Shown here piece after piece: positions 1 to 20,400 of a stretch of 36,658 nt of DNA. A program made the position numbers and the translations under genes. Position 1 is the first letter of the stretch, and every line of letters starts with the position of its first letter. The stretch comes from Nemertoderma westbladi (lineage: Eukaryota; Xenacoelomorpha; Nemertodermatida; Nemertodermatidae). The notes beneath the pieces were generated by a model that had not been told where the DNA came from, did not search any database, and saw only the letters and a program-made list of their open reading frames with translations. The stretch is taken from assembly GCA_032718475.1 (NCBI GenBank), contig JAUCBJ010007961.1, positions 1 through 36,658 of the forward strand, read 5' to 3'.

Positions 1-645
1 TTGTATCATAGTTAAGTCGTATAGTAAATAGGTGGTGGTCTGTTATCACAATGTGCCTAATTAGCCAGGGATATAGAACCAGTCAGAGTGTGTGGTTTTG
101 GTTTGGCTTGGAGCCATTGAACTCTGACGAGTGCTGCCTATGTATGAGTATAATATTAATTATAAGTAATTGGTAGCCCGCCCAGACACTGCTAAGGGTC
201 TGGTTCTGGGTAGTTGACCGGAACTAACTTAATTATGCAACTGTACTCCTCCCAATTATTTTTATTTTTGGCGAAGCAACAGCAATTAACTTTACTTATT
301 ATATATATAGAAGGTCTGGGAAAGTAAAGTCCTTAATCTTATTTTTTGACTCTATTTTCGACGACTGCTAACTTTCTGTTAGGATATAAATTGAATATTT
401 TGTATACCGGTACAGTATAATTAAAGTCTAATAACTTCTACTTGATAACATTATATATAAAATCCGAGCACCAGCTATATAGACGAGAAATGTAATCTTA
501 TCAAATTCTAGTTTTCAACTTTCGTAATTTTATTAGAAAATGTATTTCATTATTTAATAATAATAAATGAATTGTTGTGGGGTGAGTGACGGTGAATAAG
601 AATTAAATATATATATAATGTAATAGAACAATATGATAATGCTCT
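1..645. other. AT-rich intergenic DNA, nothing recognised
   Basis: No open reading frame, RNA gene or repeat that I can name. It is AT-rich, with short TA and TAA tracts near 300-310, 553-568 and 604-618. Confidence 0.5.
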
Positions 646-784
646 CCATAGCGAAAAATATCAACCGACCCTATTGGGGCTCGAACCCGGTACCTAGGTT
701 TCAAACTTCCGGTTATCATCAGACGGTTGTGTGTGCCCTAGACAATTAAGCTACCAGAACAGATGAATAGTTTATTCGCTATGG
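646..784 (-). mobile_element. tRNA-derived SINE (or tRNA pseudogene) with flanking inverted repeats
   Basis: Read on the minus strand, this holds an RNA polymerase III A box (TAGCTTAATTG, 743-753, matching TRGYNNARNNG) followed by a B box (GGTTCGAGCCC, 677-687). Between them is an anticodon-arm-like stretch (GTCTGATGATAACCGG). The spacing between the boxes is longer than in an ordinary intronless tRNA, and a clean cloverleaf cannot be drawn, so a tRNA-derived SINE is more likely than a working tRNA gene. It is bracketed by an exact 10-bp inverted repeat, CCATAGCGAA at 646-655 and TTCGCTATGG at 775-784. Its outer ends are not certain. Confidence 0.65.
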
Positions 785-1566
785 TGTAGGATATCATATT
801 TTTGGCCTTTAACTAATCACTCAAAGTAGATTTTCGAATAAAGTTAACTATTCCAAGTCGTAATCACAACATTGTAATTCTAGATTCAGTTTCCTCGGGT
901 GGTGCACTACGGTTCTGTCCTTGTTCAGAAACGGAAAGTCAGGCGTCACAAAATTGAATTTGAACAATATTCGGATTTGAAAATGAATATGTGGCTGTTG
1001 TGTCCCCCAGTGCGGGGTGGTTCTGTGTGTGTGGGACTCAGATCCCACGAATACGGTCCCGTTAGCAGTTCGCCATACTCTTTCAATTACTATAAGAAAC
1101 TATTTTAACTTTGCTAATGGATTCCAAGTAAAATCCATTCTCTGTAATTCTTTAGTTCTTTCAGAGGTTGTAGATATTCGTAGTTCTTCTACACTTGAGT
1201 TCTTGTGTTGTATATACAATACAACACAACTTGTACCTCCTGGTGAGCTTTGAATGGATACATGAATGAAATCCATTAACAATCGCTGCTTGTTGTACGT
1301 TGCTAAAACTATAAAGACTATATAGTTAGTAGAGTGTAGGAATTTGTCATTGGTAGTTTTTTCAGAATAATTTTGCGAAGACAGGGAGGGCATTGCTTTC
1401 TTACGGTTTATATTTCAGTAAACTTCTTTCCCATTTGAATTTTTTATTATTTGTTGTGGACGTGGGTAGCAGTATTAAATAGTTTTGTTGTGGGGCGAGC
1501 CACGAAGTTGGCGGAGCCTTAGCGAATTGACACTGTTAGGGGGTGGGTCAATTTATGCAAATAGTT
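785..1566. other. Intergenic DNA, no gene seen
   Basis: Only short ORFs with no family resemblance. A small perfect hairpin, GTGGGA/TCCCAC, lies at 1031-1048 beside GT-rich sequence. Nothing else can be supported. Confidence 0.45.
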
Positions 1567-1633
1567 GTCGTCGTCGTCGTCGTCGTCGTTGTCGTCGTCG
1601 TCGTTGTCGTCGTCGTCGTTGTCGTCGTCGTTA
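1567..1633. repeat. (GTC)n microsatellite
   Basis: About 67 bp of GTC trinucleotides with a few GTT interruptions, directly abutting the first monomer of the following tandem repeat. A short GTCGTC remnant recurs at about 1935-1945 at the matching place in the next copy, so the microsatellite probably belongs to the original repeat unit and expanded in the first copy. Confidence 0.9.
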
Positions 1634-3330
1634 CGATTTTGACATGCTAATAACTTTGTCGGATTTAAAGCTGCCAAGTTGAAAATTTGTAGGTATCAAT
1701 ATGAGCAAAAGTTGAGATTTTTGAGAGACTTTCAGACACCATCAGTGCAATGGTCTCCCGCTAGAGGGCCACATGTCTAAACATTAAATGCCCTCCCATT
1801 TCTTTGCTTTTAATCCGTTTAAGCTGAAACTTGGCAGATATGTATTAGACCATTAGCTGTGACTTTCAAAGGAGGCGAATCCATCTGCAGTTCTCCAGTC
1901 TGCCGCTAGAGGGCCAAAGGTCTGAAAGTGAAATCGTTGTCGTCGTTACGATTTTGACATGCTAATAACTTTGTCGGATTTAAAGCTGCCAAGTTGAAAA
2001 TTTGTAGGTATCAATATGAGCAAAAGTTGAGATTTTTGAGAGACTTTCAGACACCATCAGTGCAATGGTCTCCCGCTAGAGGGCCACATGTCTAAACATT
2101 AAATGGCCACCCATTTCTTTGCTTTTAATCCGTTTAAGCTGAAACTTGGGAAGTATGTACTAGACCATTAGCTGTAAATTTCAAAGGAGGCTAATCTGTC
2201 TGCAGTTCTCCAGTCTGCCGCTAGAGGGCGAAATGTCCCGAATGTGAAATTATTCTTCCATTTAGTTGTTTATGATCTGATTACGCTGAAACTTGTCATA
2301 TATGTACTAGATGACATCCTGAGTCTTTGTGTGGATTGTAATCGGTCCGAAGTTTTCCAGTCTGCCGGTAGAGGGCCACATGTCTAAACATTAAATGGCC
2401 ACCCATTTCTTTGCTTTTAATCCGTTTAAGCTGAAACTTGGGAAGTATGTACTAGACCATTAGCTGTAAATTTCAAAGGAGGCTAATCTGTCTGCAGCTC
2501 TCCAGTCTGCCGCTAGAGGGCGAAATGTCCCGAATGTGAAATTATTCTTCCATTTAGTTGTTTATGATCTGATTACGCTGAAACTTGTCATATATGTACT
2601 AGATGACATCCTGAGTCTTTGTGTGGATTGTAATCGGTCCGAAGTTTTCCAGTCTGCCGGTAGAGGGCCACATGTCTAAACATTAAATGGCCACCCATTT
2701 CTTTGCTTTTAATCCGTTTAAGCTGAAACTTGGGAAGTATGTACTAGACCATTAGCTGTAAATTTCAAAGGAGGCTAATCTGTCTGCAGTTCTCCAGTCT
2801 GCCGCTAGAGGGCAAAATGTCCCGAAAGTGAAATTAATCTCCCATTTAGTTATTTATGATCTGATCAAGCTGAAACTTGTCATATATGTACTAGAAGACA
2901 TCCTAAGTCTTTGTGTGGACAGTAATCGGTCCGGAGTTTTCGAGTCTGCCGCTAGAGGGCGAAATGTAGGAAAGTGATAACCTTCACGAATTCCTTGATC
3001 TTAATCTATTTAAGCTGAATTTTGGAATATACAGTACCGGTATGTACTAGACCACATGCCTCGTCTTTGTGAGGAAGGTGATCGATCCGTAGTTCTTTAA
3101 TATGCCGCTAGAGGGCTAAATGTATGAAAGTGAAAACCTTCCAACATTTCGTTATTTATGATCCGTCAATCGGAAACTTGGTAGATATGTAATAGACCAT
3201 AGGCTGTGGCTTTGTAGGGAAACTAATCCTTCCTTCTTCAGTTACCCAGTCTCCCGCTAGAGGGTTAACGTTTTCCGGGAAAATCTTCTCCTATGTTTTT
3301 ATAATCCTTTCGAGTTGATACTTAGCATTA
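1634..3330. repeat. ~146-bp tandem repeat with a CTCF-like 12-mer in every monomer
   Basis: Eleven related monomers each contain CCGCTAGAGGGC or a one-base variant, all in the same orientation. They start at 1758, 1903, 2073, 2218, 2365, 2510, 2657, 2802, 2949, 3105 and 3254. Spacings are 145-149 bp except 156 once and 170 once; the 170 includes the GTC remnant. Alternating monomers form a 292-bp dimer, for example 2218 to 2510 to 2802 and 2365 to 2657. The first dimer (from about 1625) recurs at about 1936. The last two monomers are strongly diverged but keep the 12-mer. No coding potential. Confidence 0.9.
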
Positions 3331-4534
3331 ACTCATTTCACGTGCTGCGCGAAGGCCCCACTTCGTGTTCGATTATATGCTGACTTATGAGTCCGATAGA
3401 TAATTCAGAACATCTAGTAGATAATACTAAGTATAAATATCATTGATGTCTTGTACATATAGCAGTTCCTACTTCGGAAATCAATAAATAAAGCAGGGCT
3501 AGTTCAGTGTGTTGAATGGCCCGCCTGCAATCTATGGGGTTTAGGTGTAGGTATACGAGCCCCACAAATCTAAGTTAAGCTAATTTAAGAGTCTTATAAA
3601 ATGAATCTCGCCTGCTATAATAGTCTAAAAAATCAATTAGAAAACAAAGTCCAGTTCATCATCAAGTTGACCATGCAATCCAATACATAGCCATATAACT
3701 AGCTTAGCTATATGTATATATTATTATGTGCAGTATCTATTCTCTATCATCGTTTGGAACTCAAAAATTAGTCATAATACACACACTTTCTTAAGATTCC
3801 TATTCTTCAAAACAGACAATTCTCAATAAACTTATCCTGAATGATGGTCGTTGGACAAATGGATCTTTTGGCGGGAACCCTGGGGTAGGCAGATTTCAAT
3901 GTCTATTTGTCTTAATGGGAAGCTCGTGTACATTGGTTCTACCAGATTGCAGGTACACGTGTCGCGAACAATTATTATGACCCTGGATTGTCTCATTAGC
4001 GTAGATTGGAACTTGGATGTTTGTTGGACCACTAATTATCGTCTAGCTAGCTGTCGGTGGTACGCATTGTACTTAGGGTGGAAATTTATTTTCAATTACT
4101 GAACGAATTTTTAAATGTTAGTTGTTAAGATGGCAGTTGTGGAATGCTGTGTGATTTGAGACAGGTGGATTTCCAATAGTTGTAAGATGTTAAGCCAATT
4201 TTCAGATCTCAGAAATATAAGTGGTACAGTACTAATGTCTCCAGACATCGCCGCCAATTTTCAATTTCACCAACTTTAGATTAGTCAGAGTATCAAGCCA
4301 TTGACATTTAAGCAATAAAGTTGTGAACCAATGTTTTAAACCAAGTTAGTTACTTTGAAGCTAAAGAGATTAAATAACGCGGAGTAAATGAAGTACATTC
4401 ATGATTTCCATGCATTCCTGGCGACTTGAAAGATATACTGGACAAAACAAAACAGACAACAGGAAACAAAACAGCTACAACCTACAACCGTGCGTGGAGG
4501 GTGAGAATTTCCACTGTCCGAGCCCGCTTGACCC
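3331..4534. other. Intergenic DNA, no gene seen
   Basis: AT-rich and without a convincing ORF. A short ORF around 3851-4102 has no recognisable domain and no supporting context. Confidence 0.45.
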
Positions 4535-4800
4535 TCGGGTAGTACTCGGAAGTAACTGAGCTATTGACACTAGAACAAATCCGCCTCCGCTTTGTAGGAC
4601 ATTGTTTTCGCCGTGAGGAGCAGCCTGTGCACAATCTTGTACTTTGGCAGCCCCATGGAGAAAATAAGCATGGTGGACAGCCCATGACTTTCCTGTGGAC
4701 AAATGGACACTGGCCTTGGAGATGCGGATAGTCTCGCGAAAGTCATAGGGGATAGGGATTTGTTGCGGTGTAACTTTGTTGACAAGCCGGCATAGCATTC
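4535..4800 (+). pseudogene. Decayed 3' end of a non-LTR retrotransposon ORF2
   Basis: The + strand encodes IRLRFVGHCFRREEQPVH, then LVLWQPHGE, then after a frame change DTGLGDADSLAKVIGDRD. This order (LRFxGHC, LVLWxPxxG, DTGL, MxDRxxW) is typical of the extreme C-terminus of pol proteins of APE-type non-LTR retrotransposons (RTE/CR1-like). An upstream in-frame TAG and at least one frameshift near 4695-4705 show it is dead. The reverse transcriptase core is absent, so this is a short relic. The family was recognised from memory of the motif order; no search was run. Confidence 0.6.
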
Positions 4801-5723
4801 TTAATGCACGCTGCATTGGGCTTGCCAATTGTGGATTGCATGGTAAGCTGGCATAACATCTCAATGTGCAGTTTCAATGCAGCAGGCCGATTATAGTAGT
4901 AGTAGTATGAATTATATAGTCTGCTCCGTTAAATATGCGTTGCAGTCCTGTGAAGCAACTCGAGTGAGCGTTGTTGTTATAAGTGGAATTATTTTGAATT
5001 GATCGGTAAAAGAGCAATAAATTCCCTCTAATTTGCAACACAGTAGCATTCCGTCTAGGAGGCCCGGGCCAGACTTTCCAAGGCCGGTCACTCCAGAATT
5101 AGGCACCGTAAAATTCAGCCTTGGCCTTCTCATTCGTGGAAGCTCGCGCAGCGATTAAAAATAATAAAAATGTTCGGAATGCAGATAAACTGCAGGATTG
5201 ATTGGAAGAAAAGACCCTAGAGTTGTGAAGTGGACACCGATGTTACCTATTCGATGATTTATTATTAGAGAGGAGGGGGGATTATGAAGGTGTGAACGCT
5301 TCGGTGCTGGTGGAAGTTGTATTGATACGCTCTAAAGAGACGGGCGCGCTTACAGAAGGGTGATGTGCGCCCATTAGTGGAAGAAATGGACCCCATTGAG
5401 CAAGGTTAATCGGAGCATTGATACATAGTTGGGTATCGGTTACATGTGGCAATTCGTCAATGGATTAAAGCCTTATAAAATACCGGACCTTTGTCCAGTG
5501 TGCGTATAACAATAAGTTTGGGAACTGAGGTGTGGGCGTGGGGCTGATATAAAAGATGACAAATTCGCCCTTTTACTATTACTCATTTATTTTTTCGGAG
5601 TTCATATTTATTTTGTAATATTTTGTCAACTTATCAGCGCTCTTGCGTTATCTTTGAAAAGTTCTACTTAGGAGAGGCCTATAGGGCGGAACACTGTAAA
5701 GTGAAAAAGTCTTGAGTATTCTC
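4801..5723. other. Intergenic DNA, no gene seen
   Basis: A short TAG microsatellite lies near 4891-4907 and a purine-rich run near 5267-5290. A minus-strand ORF of 73 codons (4912-5133) has no recognisable motif. Part of this stretch may be the 3' tail of the preceding retrotransposon relic, but I see no clear end. Confidence 0.4.
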
Positions 5724-6724
5724 CAAGAACCAGAGTGGAATGGTTTACTGGGGAAGATCACCTATGGTGGTGAACAGGCATTCCTTTAGGAAACAGAGTG
5801 AAAGGGTTTACTGTGGAAGATCACCCATGGTAGTGAACAGGAATTCCTTTAGGAACCAGAGTGGAAGGGTTTACTAGGAAGATCACCCATGGTGGTGGAC
5901 CGGCATTCCTTTAGGAAACAGAGTGAAAGGGTTTACTGTGGAAGATCACCCATGGTAGTGAACAGGAATTCCTTTAGGAACCAGAGTGAAAGGGTTTACT
6001 GTGGAAGATCACCCATGGTAGTGAACAGGAATTCCTTTAGGAACCAGAGTGGAAGGGTTTACTAGGAAGATCACCCGTGGTGGTGAACAGGCATTCCTTT
6101 AGGAAACAGAGTGAAAGGGTTTACTGTGGAAGATCACCCATGGTAGTGAACAGGAATTCCTTTAGGAACCAGAGTGGAAGGGTTTACTAGGAAGATCACC
6201 CATGGTGGTGGACCGGCATTCCTTTAGGAAACAGAATGAAAGGGTTTACTGTGGAAGATCACCCATGGTAGTGAACAGGCATTCCTTTAGGAAACAGAGT
6301 GGAAGGGTTTACTGTGGAAGATCACCCATGTTGATGAACAGGCATTCCTTTATGAAACAGAATGGAAGGGTTTACTGTGTAAGTTCACGCGTGGTGGTGA
6401 ACAGGCATTCCTTTATGAATCAGAATGGAAGGGTTTACTGTGGAAGATCACTCATGGTGGTAAACAGGAATTCCTTTAGGAAACAGAGTGGAACTGTTTA
6501 CTGTGGAAGATCACCCATGGTGGTGAACAAGCATTCTTTTTGGAAACAGAGTGGAAGGATTTACTGAGGAAGATCACCTGTAGTGGTGAACAGGCATTCC
6601 TTTAGGAAACATCGTGGAAGGGTTTACTGTGGAAGATCACCCATGGTGGTGAACAGGCATTCTTTTAGGAAACAGAGTGGAAGGGTTTACTGTGGAAGAT
6701 CACTCATGATATGGTGAACAGGCT
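5724..6724. repeat. 63-bp minisatellite, about 16 copies
   Basis: The unit runs GGAAGATCACCCATGGTGGT, then GAACAGGCATTCCTTTAGGA, then AACAGAGTGGAAGGGTTTACTGT shared with small changes by all copies. Several copies lack one base (TACTAGG for TACTGTGG), giving 62-bp units, so no frame stays open across the array. Copies 6202-6567 are in register and give a 21-residue repeat when translated on the + strand. The last copy ends in a CATGATATGG variant. No sign that it is coding. Confidence 0.9.
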
Positions 6725-7653
6725 ACTTAACGGGCCCAAAAAATCTCCCATTGATAATGTAAAAATTTCATGAATAAAAAAATCATTGTATGAAAATCAA
6801 AAGGGTACATTAGCGTTAATGACCATTGTTTATTTATGTAAGCCTCTCTCGCTCGGTACATAAATTCACTCGGGTCATAACACTGAAGTGTGCTACTTTT
6901 CACACAATGATGTAAATAGTTATTTTTTATTTTATGTTCAAATACCACCAAGCCAGACGCGACGTAATCTTACAGTGCCTAATTTATACGATGTGTCTGT
7001 ATTATTATTGTGTCGGTGATTGACCTAGCCTTCTTGCTATCTGTCTTTGTTCACCAGTTGAATCCGGAATACCGGGAAAATCACAAGACCCGGTCGACCT
7101 CTAAATCTAGTTAGCAAATACCAAACCAGTAGAAAATGCACCCCGTTTTATCTGTGCTAACTGTGCGGTAATTATCTGCTCTTATGTTTGCTCGGCAAAC
7201 AGGCCCGTGGCATGTGCAGTGCTGTGATGCTGCCTTACAGAGGTCCTGGATTGTACTCCTATGCGCAATCATACCATTGTGGAATAGGTCTATCCATGTA
7301 CATTATCCTTCTGTACATTAAACATGGGTTTGTTTGCAAACTTATCATCGTGGTGATCTTCCTTCTAAAAGTCAGTTATATGTAAAGCCAACTTATAATG
7401 CTACTTATTATTGACAGTTATATGTATTCATATCTCTCTACTAAATTATAAAGTGCATGTACCATAAGATATCAAGCCATATTACATGTACTCGTGACTA
7501 AATGGTGATTATTATAGATTATATACTTATTAACATTACTTTGATCCGTAATATTGCTTTTTACATTCATTATTATTTTTTGAGTCTCTTTAAAGATAAT
7601 ATTAATTGTCTCCTTCAGATTTTATCAATAACGTCCATTTTTCCTCTACAATA
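6725..7653 (+). promoter_or_regulatory. Upstream region and probable 5' leader of the receptor gene
   Basis: No coding ORF is supported. A pyrimidine-rich stretch ending in CTCCTTCAG|AT at about 7618 looks like a 3' splice site, which would place the start of the first coding exon's leader at 7619 and imply an upstream non-coding exon. A weak TATAAAG lies at 7447-7453. The transcription start is not determinable from the sequence. Confidence 0.35.
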
Positions 7654-14411
<6,758 letters not shown>

Positions 14412-14417
<6 letters not shown>

Positions 14418-17400
14418 GTAAGTTGCTACATTATATAAGTTACTATAAAACATAACGATGTAAGTTGTTACATTATATAAGTTACTATATAATATAACCA
14501 TGTAAGTTGTTACATTATATAAGTTACTATATAATATAACTATGTATGCTATTACATTATATAAGTTACTATATAATATAACCATGTAAGTTGTTACATT
14601 ATATAAGTTACTATATAATATAACTATATATGCTATTACATTATATAAGTTACTATATATCATAACGATGTAAGTTGCTACATTATATAAGTTACTATAT
14701 AACTTAACGATGTAAGTTGTTACATTATATAAGTTACTATATTACATAACTATGTAAGTTGTTACATTATATAAGTTACTATATAATAAAACCATGTAAG
14801 TTGTTACATTATATAAGTTACTATATAATATAACTATGTATGCTATTACATTATATAAGTTACTATATATCATAACGATGTAAGTTGCTACATTATATAA
14901 GTTACTATATTACATAACTATGTAAGTTGTTACATTATATAAGTTACTATATATCATAACGATGTAAGTTGTTACATTATATAAGTTACTATATAATATA
15001 ACTATGTATGCTATTACATTATATAAGTTACTATATAATATAACCATGTAAGTTGTTACATTATATAAGTTACTATATAATATAACTATGTATGCTATTA
15101 CATTATATAAGTTACTATATATCATAACGATGTAAGTTGTTACATTATATAAGTTACTATATTACATAACTATGTAAGTTGTTACATTATATAAGTTACT
15201 ATATATCATAACGATGTAAGTTGCTACATTATATAAGTTACTATATTACATAACTATGTAAGTTGTTACATTATATAAGTTACTATATATCATAACGATG
15301 TAAGATGTTACATTATATAAGTTACTATATAATATAACTATGTATGCTATTACATTATATAAGTTACTATATAATATAACCATGTAAGTTGTTACATTAT
15401 ATAAGTTACTATATATCATAACGATGTAAGTTGTTACATTATATAAGTTACTATATAATATAACTATGTATGCTATTACATTATATAAGTTACTATATAA
15501 TATAACCATGTAAGTTGTTACTTTATATAAGTTACTATATATCATAACGATGTAAGTTGTTACATTATATAAGTTACTATATTACATAACTATGTAAGTT
15601 GTTACATTATATAAGTTACTATATAATATAACCATGTAAGTTGTTACATTATATAAGTTACTATATAATATAACTATGTATGCTATTACATTATATAAGT
15701 TACTATATATCATAACGATGTAAGTTGTTACATTATATAAGTTACTATATTACATAACTATGTAAGTTGTTACATTATATAAGTTACTATATAATATAAC
15801 CAAGTAAGTTGTTACATTATATAAGTTACTATATTACATAACTATGTAAGTTGTTACATTATATAAGTTACTATATAATATAACTATGTATGCTATTACA
15901 TTATATAAGTTACTATATAATATAACCAAGTAAGTTGTTACATTATATAAGTTACTATATTACATAACTATGTAAGTTGTTACATTATATAAGTTACTAT
16001 ATAATATAACTATGTATGCTATTACATTATATAAGTTACTATATAATATAACCATGTAAGTTGTTACATTATATAAGTTACTATATATCATAACGATGTA
16101 AGTTGTTACATTATATAAGTTACTATATTACATAACTATGTAAGTTGTTACATTATATAAGTTACTATATAATATAACCATGTAAGTTGTTACATTATAT
16201 AAGTTACTATATAATATAACTATGTATGCTATTACATTATATACGTTACTATATAATATAACCATGTAAGTTGTTACATTATATAAGTTACTATATATCA
16301 TAACGATGTAAGTTGTTACATTATATAAGTTACTATATTACATAACTATGTAAGTTGTTACATTATATAAGTTACTATATAATATAACCATGTAAGTTGT
16401 TACATTATATAAGTTACTATATAATATAACCATGTAAGTTGTTACATTATATAAGTTACTATATAATATAACTATGTATGCTATTACATTATATAAGTTA
16501 CTATATAATATAACCATGTAAGTTGTTACATTATATAAGTTACTATATAATATAACTATGTATGCTATTACATTATATAAGTTACTATATAATATAACCA
16601 TGTAAGTTGTTACATTATATAAGTTACTATATAATATAACCATGTAAGTTGTTACATTATATAAGTTACTATATAATATAACTATGTATGCTATTACATT
16701 ATATAAGTTACTATATAATATAACCATGTAAGTTGTTACATTATATAAGTTACTATATAATATAACTATGTATGCTATTACATTATATAAGTTACTATAT
16801 AATATAACCATGTAAGTTGTTACATTATATAAGTTACTATATATCATAACGATGTAAGTTGTTACATTATATAAGTTACTATATTACATAACTATGTAAG
16901 TTGTTACATTATATAAGTTACTATATAATATAACCATGTAAGTTGTTACATTATATAAGTTACTATATAATATAACTATGTATGCTATTACATTATATAA
17001 GTTACTATATAATATAACCATGTAAGTTGTTACATTATATAAGTTACTATATAATATAACTATGTATGCTATTACATTATATAAGTTACTATATATCATA
17101 ACGATGTAAGTTGTTACATTATATAAGTTACTATATTACATAACTATGTAAGTTGTTACATTATATAAGTTACTATATAATATAACCAAGTAAGTTGTTA
17201 CATTATATAAGTTACTATATATCATAACGATGTAAGTTGTTACATTATATAAGTTACTATATAATATAACTATGTATGCTATTACATTATATAAGTTACT
17301 ATATAATATAACCATGTAAGTTGCTACATTATATAAGTTACTATATTACATAACTATGTAAGTTGTTACATTATATAAGTTACTATATATCATAACGATG

Positions 17401-20400
17401 TAAGATGTTACATTATATAAGTTACTATATAATATAACTATGTATGCTATTACATTATATAAGTTACTATATAATATAACCATGTAAGTTGTTACATTAT
17501 ATAAGTTACTATATATCATAACGATGTAAGTTGTTACATTATATAAGTTACTATATAATATAACTATGTATGCTATTACATTATATAAGTTACTATATAA
17601 TATAACCATGTAAGTTGTTACTTTATATAAGTTACTATATATCATAACGATGTAAGTTGTTACATTATATAAGTTACTATATTACATAACTATGTAAGTT
17701 GTTACATTATATAAGTTACTATATAATATAACCATGTAAGTTGTTACATTATATAAGTTACTATATAATATAACTATGTATGCTATTACATTATATACGT
17801 TACTATATAATATAACCATGTAAGTTGTTACATTATATAAGTTACTATATATCATAACGATGTAAGTTGTTACATTATATAAGTTACTATATTACATAAC
17901 TATGTAAGTTGTTACATTATATAAGTTACTATATAATATAACCATGTAAGTTGTTACATTATATAAGTTACTATATAATATAACCATGTAAGTTGTTACA
18001 TTATATAAGTTACTATATAATATAACTATGTATGCTATTACATTATATAAGTTACTATATAATATAACCATGTAAGTTGTTACATTATATAAGTTACTAT
18101 ATAATATAACTATGTATGCTATTACATTATATAAGTTACTATATAATATAACCATGTAAGTTGTTACATTATATAAGTTACTATATAATATAACCATGTA
18201 AGTTGTTACATTATATAAGTTACTATATAATATAACTATGTATGCTATTACATTATATAAGTTACTATATAATATAACCATGTAAGTTGTTACATTATAT
18301 AAGTTACTATATAATATAACTATGTATGCTATTACATTATATAAGTTACTATATAATATAACCATGTAAGTTGTTACATTATATAAGTTACTATATATCA
18401 TAACGATGTAAGTTGTTACATTATATAAGTTACTATATTACATAACTATGTAAGTTGTTACATTATATAAGTTACTATATAATATAACCATGTAAGTTGT
18501 TACATTATATAAGTTACTATATAATATAACTATGTATGCTATTACATTATATAAGTTACTATATAATATAACCATGTAAGTTGTTACATTATATAAGTTA
18601 CTATATAATATAACTATGTATGCTATTACATTATATAAGTTACTATATATCATAACGATGTAAGTTGTTACATTATATAAGTTACTATATTACATAACTA
18701 TGTAAGTTGTTACATTATATAAGTTACTATATAATATAACCAAGTAAGTTGTTACATTATATAAGTTACTATATATCATAACGATGTAAGTTGTTACATT
18801 ATATAAGTTACTATATAATATAACTATGTATGCTATTACATTATATAAGTTACTATATAATATAACCATGTAAGTTGTTACATTATATAAGTTACTATAT
18901 ATCATAACGATGTAAGTTGTTACATTATATAAGTTACTATATAATATAACTATGTATGCTATTACATTATATAAGTTACTATATAATATAACCATGTAAG
19001 TTGTTACATTATATAAGTTACTATATATCATAACGATGTAAGTTGTTACATTATATAAGTTACTATATTACATAACTATGTAAGTTGTTACATTATATAA
19101 GTTACTATATAATATAACCATGTAAGTTGTTACATTATATAAGTTACTATATAATATAACTATGTATGCTATTACATTATATAAGTTACTATATAATATA
19201 ACCATGTAAGTTGTTACATTATATAAGTTACTATATAATATAACTATGTATGCTATTACATTATATAAGTTACTATATATCATAACGATGTAAGTTGTTA
19301 CATTATATAAGTTACTATATTACATAACTATGTAAGTTGTTACATTATATAAGTTACTATATAATATAACCATGTAAGTTGTTACATTATATAAGTTACT
19401 ATATATCATAACGATGTAAGTTGTTACATTATATAAGTTACTATATAATATAACCATGTAAGTTGTTACATTATATAAGTTACTATATAATATAACCATG
19501 TAAGTTGTTACATTATATTAGTTACTATATAATATAACTATGTATGCTATTACATTATATAAGTTACTATATAACATAACGATGTAAGTTGTTACATTAT
19601 ATAAGTTACTATATATCATAACGATGTAAGTTGTTACATTATATAAGTTACTATATTACATAACTATGTAAGTTGTTACATTATATAAGTTACTATATAA
19701 TATAACCAAGTAAGTTGTTACATTATATAAGTTACTATATAATATAACCATGTAAGTTGTTACATTATATAAGTTACTATATAATATAACTATGTATGCT
19801 ATTACATTATATAAGTTACTATATAATATAACCATGTAAGTTGTTACATTATAGAAGTTACTATATAATATAACTATGTATGCTATTACATTATATAAGT
19901 TACTATATAATATAACCATGTAAGTTGTTACATTATATAAGTTACTATATAACATAACGATGTAAGTTGTTACATTATATAAGTTACTATATAATATAAC
20001 TATGTATGCTATTACATTATATAAGTTACTATATAATATAACCATGTAAGTTGTTACATTATATAAGTTACTATATTTCATAACGATGTAAGTTGTTACA
20101 TTATATAAGTTACTATATTACACAACTATGTAAGTTGTTACATTATATAAGTTACTATAAAACATAACGATGTAAGTTGTTACATTATATAAGTTACTAT
20201 ATAACATAACGATGTAAGTTGTTACATTATATAAGTTACTATATAATATAACTATGTATGCTATTACATTATATAAGTTACTATATAATATAACCATGTA
20301 AGTTGTTACATTATATAAGTTACTATATATCATAACGATGTAAGTTGTTACATTATATAAGTTACTATATTACATAACTATGTAAGTTGTTACATTATAT

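Noticed and set aside
646-784. A functional tRNA gene
   Set aside because: A and B boxes are too far apart for an intronless tRNA and no complete acceptor and D stems pair cleanly.
3851-4102. 83-codon ORF on the + strand
   Set aside because: No recognisable domain, no splice context and AT-rich surroundings; length is compatible with chance.
4475-4864. Minus-strand ORFs of 67-129 codons
   Set aside because: Antisense to the retrotransposon relic whose motifs are on the + strand (LRFVGHC, LVLWQPHG, DTGLGDADSL).
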